45,762 nt of DNA from Deltaproteobacteria bacterium (GTDB taxonomy: Bacteria; Desulfobacterota; Desulfomonilia; UBA1062). Within the stretch, counting starts at the first letter, position 1. Every line of letters begins with the position of its first letter. Shown one piece after another: positions 35,233 to 42,735 of this stretch. A model generated the notes under the pieces. The model had not been told where the DNA came from. It ran no database searches and worked only from the letters and a program-made list of their open reading frames with translations. The stretch lies in assembly GCA_022703355.1 (NCBI GenBank), contig JAKLDU010000003.1, forward strand, positions 12,454-58,215. Reading direction: 5' to 3'. A program made the position numbers and the translations under genes.

Positions 35233-36152
35233 GACACCCTCCGCGCGGCGCGCAGGCGCGCGCTGCGTGCCCTCGGGTTGCGCTCCACTTCCTCCCCGGA
35301 CGCCGTGATGGACCTGCGGGTGATCCGCTCGATCCCGGGCCCGGCCTCCTTCGGCGGGGCTGGCAGGCCCCGGGGGTGGAAGAACTCCTTTTCCGTGCCG
35401 GCAAAGAACCGCTTGACCAGCCGGTCCTCGAGGGAGTGGAAGGAGATGACCGCCATGACCCCGCCCACGGCGAGCAGCCCGGCCGCCTTGGGGAGGAAGG
35501 CCCCGATGCTGTCGATCTCCCCGTTGACCTCCATGCGGATGGCCTGGAAGGTCTGGGTGGCGGGGTGGATCTTCCTGGGCCAGAAGCGCCGGGGGATGGC
35601 CCTTGACACCACGTCCGCGAGCCCGGTGGTGGTCGCGATGGGCCGCGCCTGAACGATGCGCTCGGCGATGCGCTTTGCGAAGCGCTCCTCGCCGTATTCC
35701 CTGATGATCGAGGCGAGCCTGCCCTCGTCGTAGGAGTTCACCACCTCGCCGGCGGTGAGGGGGTTTCGGGAGGAGAACCGCATGTCGAGCGGGCCTTCCC
35801 GGAGAAAGGAAAACCCCCGACCGGGATCATCGAGGGCCATCGATGACATCCCGAGATCCACGAGGATTCCGTCGAGATTCTCCCATCCGAGCATGGCGCA
35901 GATCCTGTCTATTTCGGTGAAGTTGCCCTGGAAGAGGTGCACCCGTGCGCGGTAGGGCTCCAGGAGCGCCTCCAGCCGCGAGATCGCCTGACTGTCCAGG
36001 TCGGTGCCGGCGAGCTCGCCGGTGGGCGAGCTCCGTTCGAGGATTGCCCGCGCGTGTCCGCCGAATCCCAGGGTGCCGTCGAAGTAGCGGCCTCCGTCGC
36101 GGGGCATCATCACCTCCAGTGTTTCTTCCAGGAGAACCGGGACGTGCTCCAT
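35229..36152 (-). CDS. rsmH: 16S rRNA m4C1402 methyltransferase RsmH (MraW)
   Basis: SAM-dependent methyltransferase of 307 aa acting on the 30S P-site. The N-terminus HVPVLLEETLEVM and the SAM motif FDGTLGFGGHARAIL are characteristic. ILVDLGMSSMALD and the C-terminal ISFHSLEDRLVKRFF complete the pattern. Starts 4 bp after the mraZ stop; normal place in dcw clusters. Confidence 0.97.
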   Translation of the reverse strand: MEHVPVLLEETLEVMMPRDGGRYFDGTLGFGGHARAILERSSPTGELAGTDLDSQAISRLEALLEPYRARVHLFQGNFTEIDRICAMLGWENLDGILVDLGMSSMALDDPGRGFSFLREGPLDMRFSSRNPLTAGEVVNSYDEGRLASIIREYGEERFAKRIAERIVQARPIATTTGLADVVSRAIPRRFWPRKIHPATQTFQAIRMEVNGEIDSIGAFLPKAAGLLAVGGVMAVISFHSLEDRLVKRFFAGTEKEFFHPRGLPAPPKEAGPGIERITRRSITASGEEVERNPRARSARLRAARRVS

Positions 36153-36156
36153 ACGA

Positions 36157-36600
36157 CTAGAGGCCCATTTCAGCGAGGTCTTTTCTCAGGCTTGCCGGGT
36201 CTTTCATGGCATCGTCCATGAATGCGTCGTACGCTTCCCTGTCCCAGATCTCGAATCGATCACCAACGCCTACGCACAAACATTTTCTCTTGAGGTTCGC
36301 ATAGCTTCGCAGGCTCGCCGGGACGAGGATCCTCCCCTGCCCGTCCAGCTGGCATTCCTCCGCTGAACCCATGACGTGACGCTTGTAGACGATGTCGGCC
36401 ATCCGGACGGAAGAGAGGCCGGAGACTTTCTTTTCCACCTTTTCCCAGCCCTCGGGCGAGTACGCCCACAGGCACTTCTCCAGCCCCTTGGCGATGACGA
36501 GGGTGTCGGTGTCGCCGAGTTTCAACATCTCCCTGAATCTGGACGGGATGCTGAGCCGGCCCTTCTCGTTTATGGTGTTTTCATAATGCCCTTTGAACAC
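36157..36600 (-). CDS. mraZ: Transcriptional regulator MraZ
   Basis: DNA-binding protein of 147 aa with two AbrB-like SpoVT repeats, FKGHYENTINEKGRLSIPSRFRE at the start (given as landmark N-I-N-E-K-G-R) and the matching CQLDGQGRILVPASLR in the second half. It is known to bind 10-bp-spaced direct repeats in its own promoter and repress the dcw operon. GTG start at 36600 with GAGGGG upstream. Such repeats are visible in the control region next to it. Confidence 0.97.
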   Translation of the reverse strand: MFKGHYENTINEKGRLSIPSRFREMLKLGDTDTLVIAKGLEKCLWAYSPEGWEKVEKKVSGLSSVRMADIVYKRHVMGSAEECQLDGQGRILVPASLRSYANLKRKCLCVGVGDRFEIWDREAYDAFMDDAMKDPASLRKDLAEMGL

Positions 36601-36621
36601 GGTAGCCCCTCAATCCTACGA

Positions 36622-36637
36622 CACTAAATGGCACTTT
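36622..36637 (-). promoter_or_regulatory. MraZ-type box pair at the mraZ promoter
   Basis: The minus strand carries AAAGTG (36637-36632) and TTAGTG (36627-36622), a 10-bp period, starting 4 bp past the -10. GTG-containing hexamers with 10-bp spacing are the reported form of MraZ sites. The position over the start point suits autorepression. Confidence 0.5.
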
Positions 36638-36641
36638 TTGA

Positions 36642-36670
36642 CCTATATAGTAATCAACCTGTCCTGTCAA
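36642..36670 (-). promoter_or_regulatory. Sigma-70-type promoter of mraZ / dcw operon
   Basis: Perfect TTGACA (36670-36665), 17-bp spacer, TATAGG (36647-36642; TATATA with 15 bp). It is followed at once by the two GTG boxes and then the mraZ start about 40 nt on. Confidence 0.65.
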
Positions 36671-36676
36671 CAGGTT
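36656..36676. repeat. Inverted repeat over the mraZ -35
   Basis: AACCTGT (36656-36662) and ACAGGTT (36670-36676), perfect 7+7 with 7-bp spacing, spanning the -35 hexamer. It may be an operator for a second regulator; it could not act as an RNA hairpin for mraZ because it is upstream of the start point. Confidence 0.4.
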
Positions 36677-36714
36677 CTTCAAGCGAGGTGCCGCAAAAGA
36701 TGAGTATAAATTTC

Positions 36715-36743
36715 TTGATATTAAAACAATAATAGGCTAAGGC
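36715..36743 (+). promoter_or_regulatory. Candidate promoter for the histidine kinase-tol operon
   Basis: TTGATA (36715-36720), 17-bp spacer, TAAGGC (36738-36743). The -10 is weak, but its placement relative to the downstream AAAGTG/AAGGTG boxes mirrors the mraZ side. Confidence 0.3.
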
Positions 36744-36745
36744 AA

Positions 36746-36761
36746 AAAGTGCCACAAGGTG
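36746..36761 (+). promoter_or_regulatory. MraZ-type box pair facing the histidine kinase gene
   Basis: AAAGTG (36746-36751) and AAGGTG (36756-36761), 10-bp period, 42 bp before the kinase ATG. The first box lies in a 12-bp sequence (36743-36754) that is the exact reverse complement of 36629-36640 on the mraZ side. Confidence 0.4.
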
Positions 36762-36802
36762 AATAAAATTTTCTGGAACTTTCCACGGGTGTTGGCTACT
36801 AT

Positions 36803-37789
36803 ATGGATATGGACAGGAAGGTTTTGAGCGAGGTCCTGGAATGTCTGCCCACGGGGGTCATGCTTGCGGACGAGTCGGGGGCGGTGACCTACGCCAACCG
36901 GGCCGCCCATGAGTACATGGGCGTGGACGGCGGGGGCCTGGGCGGGGTCAACATCCGGGACATCGTCCTGCACGGTTCGGGCAGGAAAGACCTCATGATC
37001 AGGACGAAGGGCGACGAGCGCCTCACGGTGAGGCTCACCCGGATCCCCCTGTCGGGAGGCTGCGCCGCGGTGGTCCTCACGGACATCTCCGAGATCCACC
37101 GCCTCCAGCAGGAGCTCCTGAAGATGGACAGGCTCGCCTCCGTCGGCGAGCTCACCTCGGGCATCGCCCACGAGATCCGCAACCCCCTGGCGGGCATCAA
37201 GACCACGGCCCAGGCGCTCAAGGCCGAAATCCCCGAGAACGACCACCGGACGGCCTACGTCGACCGCATCGTCATGGAGATCGACCGGCTCAACAAGCTG
37301 CTCATGAGCTTCTTCGACTTCGCCCGGCCCCGTGAGCTCTCGCTGCGTTCCTGCGACCTCAAGAAGGTCATCGAGGACACGGTCTTCACCGTGCAGGACC
37401 TCGCCCGGAAGAACCGCGTGCAGATCATGGAGTTCTACCCGCCCCGTGGGCTCACGGTCAAGGCGGACCCGGGCCTCGTGCAGCAGGTGCTCATGAACGT
37501 GTTCATCAACGCCCTGCAGGCCATGCCTTCGGGGGGCAGGATGGAGGTCCACCTGCTCGAAAACGGGCCTTTGGCGAACGTGGAGGTCAGGGACACGGGC
37601 AGGGGCATACCGGAAGATCTCCGCGGCCGGATCTTCGACCCCTTCTTCACCACCAAGCCCAAGGGGGTCGGGCTCGGGCTGTCCATATCTTACCGGTTGA
37701 TCAAGATGCATTCAGGCACCATAAGCTTTGTTTCGGGCCCTTCCGGCACCGTCTTCACCATTTCCCTGCCCAAAGGGGCGGGGAAATGA
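36803..37789 (+). CDS. PAS-domain histidine kinase (NtrB-like, soluble)
   Basis: A 328-aa kinase without membrane segments. PAS domain about 8-95 (VLECLPTGVMLADESGAVTYANRAA), then HisKA with the phospho-acceptor H123 in SGIAHEIRNPLAG, the N-box in VLMNVFINALQAM, and DTGRGIPEDLRGRIFDPFFTTKPKG with GLGLS completing the ATPase. The style resembles NtrB and other kinases that feed sigma-54 activators, but no response regulator is adjacent, so its partner is unknown. No clear SD precedes the ATG. It lies divergent from mraZ and 48 bp before tolQ, probably in one transcript with the tol genes. Confidence 0.88.
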   Translation: MDMDRKVLSEVLECLPTGVMLADESGAVTYANRAAHEYMGVDGGGLGGVNIRDIVLHGSGRKDLMIRTKGDERLTVRLTRIPLSGGCAAVVLTDISEIHRLQQELLKMDRLASVGELTSGIAHEIRNPLAGIKTTAQALKAEIPENDHRTAYVDRIVMEIDRLNKLLMSFFDFARPRELSLRSCDLKKVIEDTVFTVQDLARKNRVQIMEFYPPRGLTVKADPGLVQQVLMNVFINALQAMPSGGRMEVHLLENGPLANVEVRDTGRGIPEDLRGRIFDPFFTTKPKGVGLGLSISYRLIKMHSGTISFVSGPSGTVFTISLPKGAGK

Positions 37790-37837
37790 AGCGGTCGAGG
37801 CAGGTCACGGGTCCGGCAGTTCACTAGGAGGAAACTG

Positions 37838-38551
37838 ATGCCGCTTCTCACATCGAACGCCTATGCAGCTTCAGCACAGTTCCGGGGCGACGTGGGCGCC
37901 ATGATCGTCGACTCTGACCCCATCGTGAAGATGGTCCTGTTCGTGCTCCTGCTCTTTTCCGTCATCTCCTGGGGGATCATCATCCAGAAGTGGGTGGTCA
38001 TCTCCCGGGCGCGCAAGAAGGGCGCTCTCGTTCTCGACACCCTGCACGAGAGCTGGAGCATGGTCTACCTCAACGAGAACGTGAACAAGGTGGGCGACTG
38101 CCCCCTCTCGAAGCTTTTCCGCGACGCCAAGGACGAGCTCCGGAAGGTGGCCGGGAAGAACAATTCCGTGTCCGGCTCCATGCTCCCCAACGTGGAGAAC
38201 CGGATCAGGAGCCAGATCGCCCAGCAGACGAGCGACCTCAACCAGGGCCTCGGTTTCCTGGCGAGCATCTCCAACTCCAGCCCTTTCATCGGGCTGTTCG
38301 GCACGGTGTGGGGCATCATGGACTCCTTCCGCGAGATCGGCCTGAAGGGCTCGGCCAACCTGGCCACGGTGGCGCCGGGCATCTCGGAGGCGCTCATCGC
38401 CACCGCCGCGGGCCTTTTCGTGGCCATCCCCGCGGTGCTCTTCTACAACTTCTACACCACCCAGGTGAGCCATGCCGTCACCCAGATGGAGCGCTTCGAG
38501 ATCGACTTCATGAACTGGGTGCGCAGGGGGTTGGGCAATGCAGGCGAATAA
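37838..38551 (+). CDS. tolQ: Tol-Pal proton channel subunit TolQ
   Basis: Inner-membrane MotA/TolQ/ExbB protein of 237 aa with three helices (about 28-50, 130-160, 180-205). PFIGLFGTVWGIMDSF and the TVAPGISEALIATAAGLFVAIPAV stretch (core: G-I-S-E-A-L) are the channel signatures. With TolR it uses proton flow to drive TolA at the constriction site. SD TAGGAGGAAAC before the ATG. Overlaps tolR by 14 bp. Confidence 0.95.
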   Translation: MPLLTSNAYAASAQFRGDVGAMIVDSDPIVKMVLFVLLLFSVISWGIIIQKWVVISRARKKGALVLDTLHESWSMVYLNENVNKVGDCPLSKLFRDAKDELRKVAGKNNSVSGSMLPNVENRIRSQIAQQTSDLNQGLGFLASISNSSPFIGLFGTVWGIMDSFREIGLKGSANLATVAPGISEALIATAAGLFVAIPAVLFYNFYTTQVSHAVTQMERFEIDFMNWVRRGLGNAGE

Positions 38552-38948
38552 GCCCGGCAAGCTCGTGGCCGAGATCAACGTCACGCCGCTGGTGGACGTG
38601 ATGCTCGTGCTCCTCATCATCTTCATGGTGTCCGCCCCCATGATGAAGGAGGGCATGAAGGTTGACCTGCCCAGCGTGGAAGCCCGGGCACTGGAGACCC
38701 AGAGCCAGGACCTCGTGATCTCCATTAATAAGGACAAAACCCTCGACATCAACGGCAGCGCCATCGATTTCGACCGGATGGGCGTGATTCTCGAGCAGAT
38801 CAAGGAGCAGCGGGGCGTGGAGAGCGTGTTCCTCCAGGCCGACCAGGCCGTGTCCTACGGATACGTCGCCCAGGTCATGTCCCTCATCCGCACCACGGGG
38901 ATCACGAAGATCGGGCTGGTGACGCAGCCCCCGGACCACAATAAATGA
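38538..38948 (+). CDS. tolR: Tol-Pal subunit TolR
   Basis: Bitopic ExbD/TolR protein of 136 aa. Its single helix holds INVTPLVDVMLVLLIIFMV, with the proton-binding aspartate in LVDVML. The periplasmic domain ends in IRTTGITKIGLVTQ, as usual for the family. The start lies within tolQ, the stop overlaps the next gene as ATGA. Confidence 0.95.
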   Translation: MQANKPGKLVAEINVTPLVDVMLVLLIIFMVSAPMMKEGMKVDLPSVEARALETQSQDLVISINKDKTLDINGSAIDFDRMGVILEQIKEQRGVESVFLQADQAVSYGYVAQVMSLIRTTGITKIGLVTQPPDHNK

Positions 38949-39661
38949 TCAGAAGGCTTCACTGGTACAACTGGACCTCCATCGGCATGCACCTGCTCCT
39001 GCTCGCGGCCATGGTGGAAATCCAGTTCGCCGCGAAGGAAAACCCGTTCAAGGACGTCTACGAGGTGGACATCGTCACCGACCTGCCGTCCTCGGCGAGA
39101 CCTGCCCCGTCCCCGGCGAAGGCCATTCCCCTGAACATGAAGCAGACCGACGCCCCCAAGGCCCTCGATGCCATCGAGAAGGAAAAGGCCCTCCCCGACG
39201 AGAGGCCCGAGCTCATGCCCTCGAAGATCGAGCCTCCGAGGCAGGAGGAGCAGCAGTACGAGCCCCCGGCCCAGGCGAAGACCGAGACGCCCCCCGGCCC
39301 GGCGGCCCCCCCGGTGGCGGGCCCCGGCAGGCAGGGCAGGGTCACCGACGAGAACGCCTACCTGGTGGGGCTGTGGAAGTCCCAGGTGAAGGCCCTGGTG
39401 GACCGGGTGTGGAAGACCCCCCCGGAGATCGCCTCCCTGGACATGTCCCTGAAGACGACTTGCATCCTCAGGGTTTCCCGGGGCGGCGACCTCATGGACA
39501 GGAAGCTCCTCATTTCGTCGGGGAACAGGCCCTTCGACCGCTCCGTCCAGATGGCCCTGAACAGCATCAGGAGGCTGCCCCAGCCGCCCCCGGTCCTCCT
39601 GGGCAACCAGGGCAGCGTTGAGGTCACCCTGTCGTTCACCCCTCCCAAAGGAGCCCAATAG
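38945..39661 (+). CDS. tolA: TolA/TonB-like energy transducer of the Tol-Pal system
   Basis: A 238-aa protein with one N-terminal helix (about 10-28). It has a Pro/Glu/Lys-rich spanning region (about 45-115: KIEPPRQEEQQYEPP) and a TonB/TolA C-terminal domain (about 120-235) with the ALVDRVWKTPPE start and LLISSGNRPFDRSVQMAL landmark. It reaches across the periplasm to TolB/Pal. Shorter than enterobacterial TolA because the helical spacer is small. Stop TAG abuts the tolB ATG. Confidence 0.85.
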   Translation: MIRRLHWYNWTSIGMHLLLLAAMVEIQFAAKENPFKDVYEVDIVTDLPSSARPAPSPAKAIPLNMKQTDAPKALDAIEKEKALPDERPELMPSKIEPPRQEEQQYEPPAQAKTETPPGPAAPPVAGPGRQGRVTDENAYLVGLWKSQVKALVDRVWKTPPEIASLDMSLKTTCILRVSRGGDLMDRKLLISSGNRPFDRSVQMALNSIRRLPQPPPVLLGNQGSVEVTLSFTPPKGAQ

Positions 39662-40939
39662 ATGAAGAAAGCACTCACGCTCATCCTCGCGCTCATCCTC
39701 GCCCTGCCCGCGGCCCTGATGGCGCAGGGCGTCCACATAGACATCGAGGGCAAGGAGTTCAGGCGGCTCAAGGTGGCCATGCCCTCCTTCGGCGGGCAGC
39801 GCCCCCTGGCCGACACCCTGTGGGCCACGTGCGCCAAGGACCTCGAGATCTCCGGGGCCTACACCCTCATTCCCCCCAGGGCCTATCTCAACCCCGGGCC
39901 CATGAGCAAGGTCGACCCGTCCACCATGAAGAACTGGAGCCTCATCGGCGCGGACTACGTCATCGCGGCGAGGGTCGACTCCCAGGGGGGGCTCGTGAGC
40001 CTCGCGGTCCAGGTCGTGGAGATCGCGACCTCGCGCGTGCTCATCAGCACGGCGTACACCGCGAGGGTCGAGACGCCCCACCGGGCAGTGCACACCTTCA
40101 TGGACAGCCTCCTGGGCAAGTCGCTCAGCCTCGACCCCATGTTCTCCTCGAAGATCGTGGCCGTGCAGAAGGTGGGCAGGCGCAAGCAGCTGTTCACCGC
40201 CTGGTGCGACGGCACCGGCGGCGGCACCATCAAGGGGGGAGGCGACCTCGTCCTTGACCCGGCGTGGTCCCCGGACGGCAGGAAGATCGCCTTCGTCTCC
40301 TACTGGAGGAACAACCCCGACCTGTACCTGCTGGACATGGCCACCCTCAGGGTGGAGACCCTCTCGGCGCTCAGGGGCATCAACACCACCCCGGGCTTCG
40401 ACCGCACCGGCCGCAAGATGGCGCTCACCCTGTCCAGGGACGGGGACCCCGAGATCTATGTCATGACCGTGGGTACCCGGGAGCTGCTCCGCCTCACCAC
40501 GAGCTGGGCCATCGACACGTCGCCCTCCTTCTCCCCGGACGGCAGACGGCTCGCCTTCTGCTCGTCGCGCACGGGCAACCCCCAGATCTACGTCATGGAC
40601 ATCTTTTCCCGGAGCGCCCAGCGCATCACCTTCCAGGGAACCTACAACTCCGAGCCGGTGTTCTCCCCCCGGGGCGATCTCATCGCCTTCACCTACCTCT
40701 CCCCGGAAGACGGCCGGTACCACGTCGCGCTCATCAGGCCCGACGGGAGCGGGCTGAAGGTCCTGCCCGGGACGGGCAGGGGGGACGAGTCGCCCACCTT
40801 CTCGCCCGACGGGAGGCTGGTTGCATTCTCGGGGTCGGACGGCAATATATATGTGACGGACCTGGCGGGGAGCTTCCTCACCAGGGTCACGGGCGCAGGG
40901 GCCTTTTCCCAGCCGAGCTGGTCGCCCGTTTTGCAGTAG
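39662..40939 (+). CDS. tolB: Periplasmic beta-propeller TolB
   Basis: 425-aa exported protein. Signal peptide 1-21 ending LMAQ. An N-terminal alpha/beta domain (about 25-150) is followed by a six-bladed propeller with PD40-type motifs (PAWSPDGRKIAF, PSFSPDGRRLAF, PVFSPRGDLIAF, PTFSPDGRLVAF). It shuttles between TolA and Pal. GGAG lies within the tolA end as SD. Confidence 0.95.
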   Translation: MKKALTLILALILALPAALMAQGVHIDIEGKEFRRLKVAMPSFGGQRPLADTLWATCAKDLEISGAYTLIPPRAYLNPGPMSKVDPSTMKNWSLIGADYVIAARVDSQGGLVSLAVQVVEIATSRVLISTAYTARVETPHRAVHTFMDSLLGKSLSLDPMFSSKIVAVQKVGRRKQLFTAWCDGTGGGTIKGGGDLVLDPAWSPDGRKIAFVSYWRNNPDLYLLDMATLRVETLSALRGINTTPGFDRTGRKMALTLSRDGDPEIYVMTVGTRELLRLTTSWAIDTSPSFSPDGRRLAFCSSRTGNPQIYVMDIFSRSAQRITFQGTYNSEPVFSPRGDLIAFTYLSPEDGRYHVALIRPDGSGLKVLPGTGRGDESPTFSPDGRLVAFSGSDGNIYVTDLAGSFLTRVTGAGAFSQPSWSPVLQ

Positions 40940-40950
40940 ATCCCGGGGCA

Positions 40951-40996
40951 GGGGCGGGCACTTTCCGCTTGACCCCCGCCCCTTTTCGGGTACCCT
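40951..40996 (+). promoter_or_regulatory. Hairpin and overlapping promoter between tolB and pal
   Basis: GGGGCGGG (40951-40958) pairs with CCCGCCCC (40975-40982), followed by TTTTC: a possible partial terminator after tolB. TTGACC (40969-40974), a 16-bp spacer and TACCCT (40991-40996) could restart transcription for pal and cpoB. Both readings rest on sequence alone. Confidence 0.35.
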
Positions 40997-41066
40997 GGGA
41001 GCCAGCTGCCGGGAACAGCCCAGGGAAGGCCACACGGAACAGTTACTGACACGTAAGGAGGACCAT

Positions 41067-41639
41067 ATGAAAAATTTCGGTAGAGGACTCTGTTATGTCG
41101 TTTTCATATCCCTGATCTTCTTCTTTGCCGGGTGCGAGAAAAAAAAGGTCGAGCAGGTGAGCGAGATCACCCCCCCCCAGCAGCAGGGCGCAGGAATCAC
41201 CCCCTCTGCCCCGGGCCCCAAGGACGACATAACCATGCCCGGAGCCCAGGCAGGCGGAGGCCAGGAGGCGGGGGCCGTCAACCTCACGGGCGCGGCCAAG
41301 GCCTTCGAGGACAACGACATCCACTTCGACTACGACAGCTTTTCCATCAGGCCTGAAGACCGCAGGATCCTCGCGGAGAAGGCCAGCTACCTCAACGCGA
41401 AGCCGAACGTGAAGATCCGCGTCGAGGGCCATGCCGACGAGCGCGGCACCACGGAGTACAACCTGGCCCTGGGCGAGCGCCGAGCCAACGCGGCCAAGGA
41501 GTACCTCGTGTTCCTGGGCATCAACGCGGCCCGGATCTCCACCGTGTCCTTCGGCGAGGAGAAGCCGCTCGACCCCGCGCAGACCGAGGAGGCCTACGCC
41601 CTGAACAGGAGAGGCCACTTCGTCATCCTGGCGCAGTAG
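41067..41639 (+). CDS. pal: Peptidoglycan-associated lipoprotein Pal
   Basis: Outer-membrane lipoprotein of 190 aa. Lipobox FFAGC with the acylated cysteine at residue 23. A Pro/Gly-rich linker to about 75, then an OmpA-like domain starting DIHFDYDSFSIRPED with VEGHADERGTTEYNLALGERRA, the diaminopimelate-binding region. SD AAGGAGG. Anchors the outer membrane to the wall under Tol control. Confidence 0.96.
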   Translation: MKNFGRGLCYVVFISLIFFFAGCEKKKVEQVSEITPPQQQGAGITPSAPGPKDDITMPGAQAGGGQEAGAVNLTGAAKAFEDNDIHFDYDSFSIRPEDRRILAEKASYLNAKPNVKIRVEGHADERGTTEYNLALGERRANAAKEYLVFLGINAARISTVSFGEEKPLDPAQTEEAYALNRRGHFVILAQ

Positions 41640-41651
41640 GGGCGGGCGCGT

Positions 41652-42374
41652 ATGAGAAGGCTGGTACCTTTTGTCTTCGGCATGCTGTTCCTGGCGGGGT
41701 GCGCGACGCAGCAGGACCTCAACGCCGTGAAGTGGGAAGTGGACGCCCTCAAGACCAGGGTGGCTAAAGCGGAGGACAGGCTCAAGGAAAAGGAGCGCCT
41801 CACGGAGCAGGGCCTGGGCAATCAGGCCCAGCTCCTGGCCCAGTACCACGAGCTCAAGGAGCAGGTGGCCTCCCTGCAGGGCGGCATGGAAGAAACGAAG
41901 GCCTCGACGAAAGGCACGGTGAAGGAGGACCGCCTGGCGGCCCTCGAGCGCGAGGTCATGGACCTCAAGGCCCTCGTCGAAACCCAGAAGGAGCCGCCCA
42001 GGTCCCTCTACGAGACCGGGCTGGAGAAGTACCGGGCGGGCAGGTACGCCGAGGCCATGGCCGACCTGAAGTCGTACCTCGACGCCGGCCCCGACCCGGC
42101 CCTGGCGGACGACGCCCAGTTCTGGATCGGCGAGTCTCTTTACTCCATGGAGAAGTACGAGGACGCCCTCCTGCAGTACGACATGGTGGCGAAGAGGTAC
42201 TCCAAGGGCGACAAGGTGCCCGACGCGCTCCTCAAGGAAGGCATGGCCTTCCACAAGACGGGGGACAGCCAGACGGGCAACCTCGTCCTGCAGCGGCTCA
42301 TCCAGGGATACCCCGCCACCGAGGCCGCGGCGAAGGCGAAAAAGATCGTGAAGGACGGGCTTCCCCGGGAATGA
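41652..42374 (+). CDS. cpoB: Tol-Pal system coordinator CpoB (YbgF)
   Basis: 240-aa exported protein. The signal sequence ends in a lipobox (FLAGC, C17), so this homologue is a lipoprotein rather than the free periplasmic form of E. coli. A coiled coil (about 20-105) precedes a TPR region beginning SLYETGLEKYRAGRYAEAM, with WIGESLYSMEKYEDAL next. CpoB links PBP1B activity to Tol-Pal. 12 bp after pal. Confidence 0.9.
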   Translation: MRRLVPFVFGMLFLAGCATQQDLNAVKWEVDALKTRVAKAEDRLKEKERLTEQGLGNQAQLLAQYHELKEQVASLQGGMEETKASTKGTVKEDRLAALEREVMDLKALVETQKEPPRSLYETGLEKYRAGRYAEAMADLKSYLDAGPDPALADDAQFWIGESLYSMEKYEDALLQYDMVAKRYSKGDKVPDALLKEGMAFHKTGDSQTGNLVLQRLIQGYPATEAAAKAKKIVKDGLPRE

Positions 42375-42735
42375 AGCCCGGCATGAAGAGGCGCACGGCG
42401 GCCGGGGCCCTTTCCGGGTTCCGGCCGCCATCCGGTGCCCGTGGGCCTTTCCGCGTGTCCGCCTCCGGCGTGAGCGTGGCCGCGGGCGCCCGGGGATGCA
42501 TGGCGTGCGGCCCCCCCGATACAGTTCTCCCCGGGAATTTCCGATGTACAACCATGCCGTGCGAAAGAAACACGAAAAACATCTTCGCGGGAAAGCCTTT
42601 CCCAGCCGGGAACGAGCCGCGGACCGGGGCTGGAACCCCTGCGAACGGGAAAGTTACCCTTCTCGGAGCCGTCAAACGCAGGTATAATGGTCAGCGGTAT
42701 GAGGAGAGCTTCACCGCTCCACGAAAGGGGATAGT
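42375..42735. other. Intergenic region between cpoB and glgP
   Basis: 361 bp without a supported gene. A frame from 42371 to 42739 overlaps both neighbours, but its residues are low-complexity Gly/Ala/Pro/Arg typical of non-coding GC-rich DNA. It contains the probable glgP promoter near its right end. Confidence 0.5.
42660..42688 (+). promoter_or_regulatory. Promoter of the glucan phosphorylase gene
   Basis: A perfect TATAAT at 42683-42688 has TTCTCG 17 bp upstream (weak -35). It is 48 bp before the glgP ATG and the only such -10 in this GC-rich gap. Confidence 0.45.
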
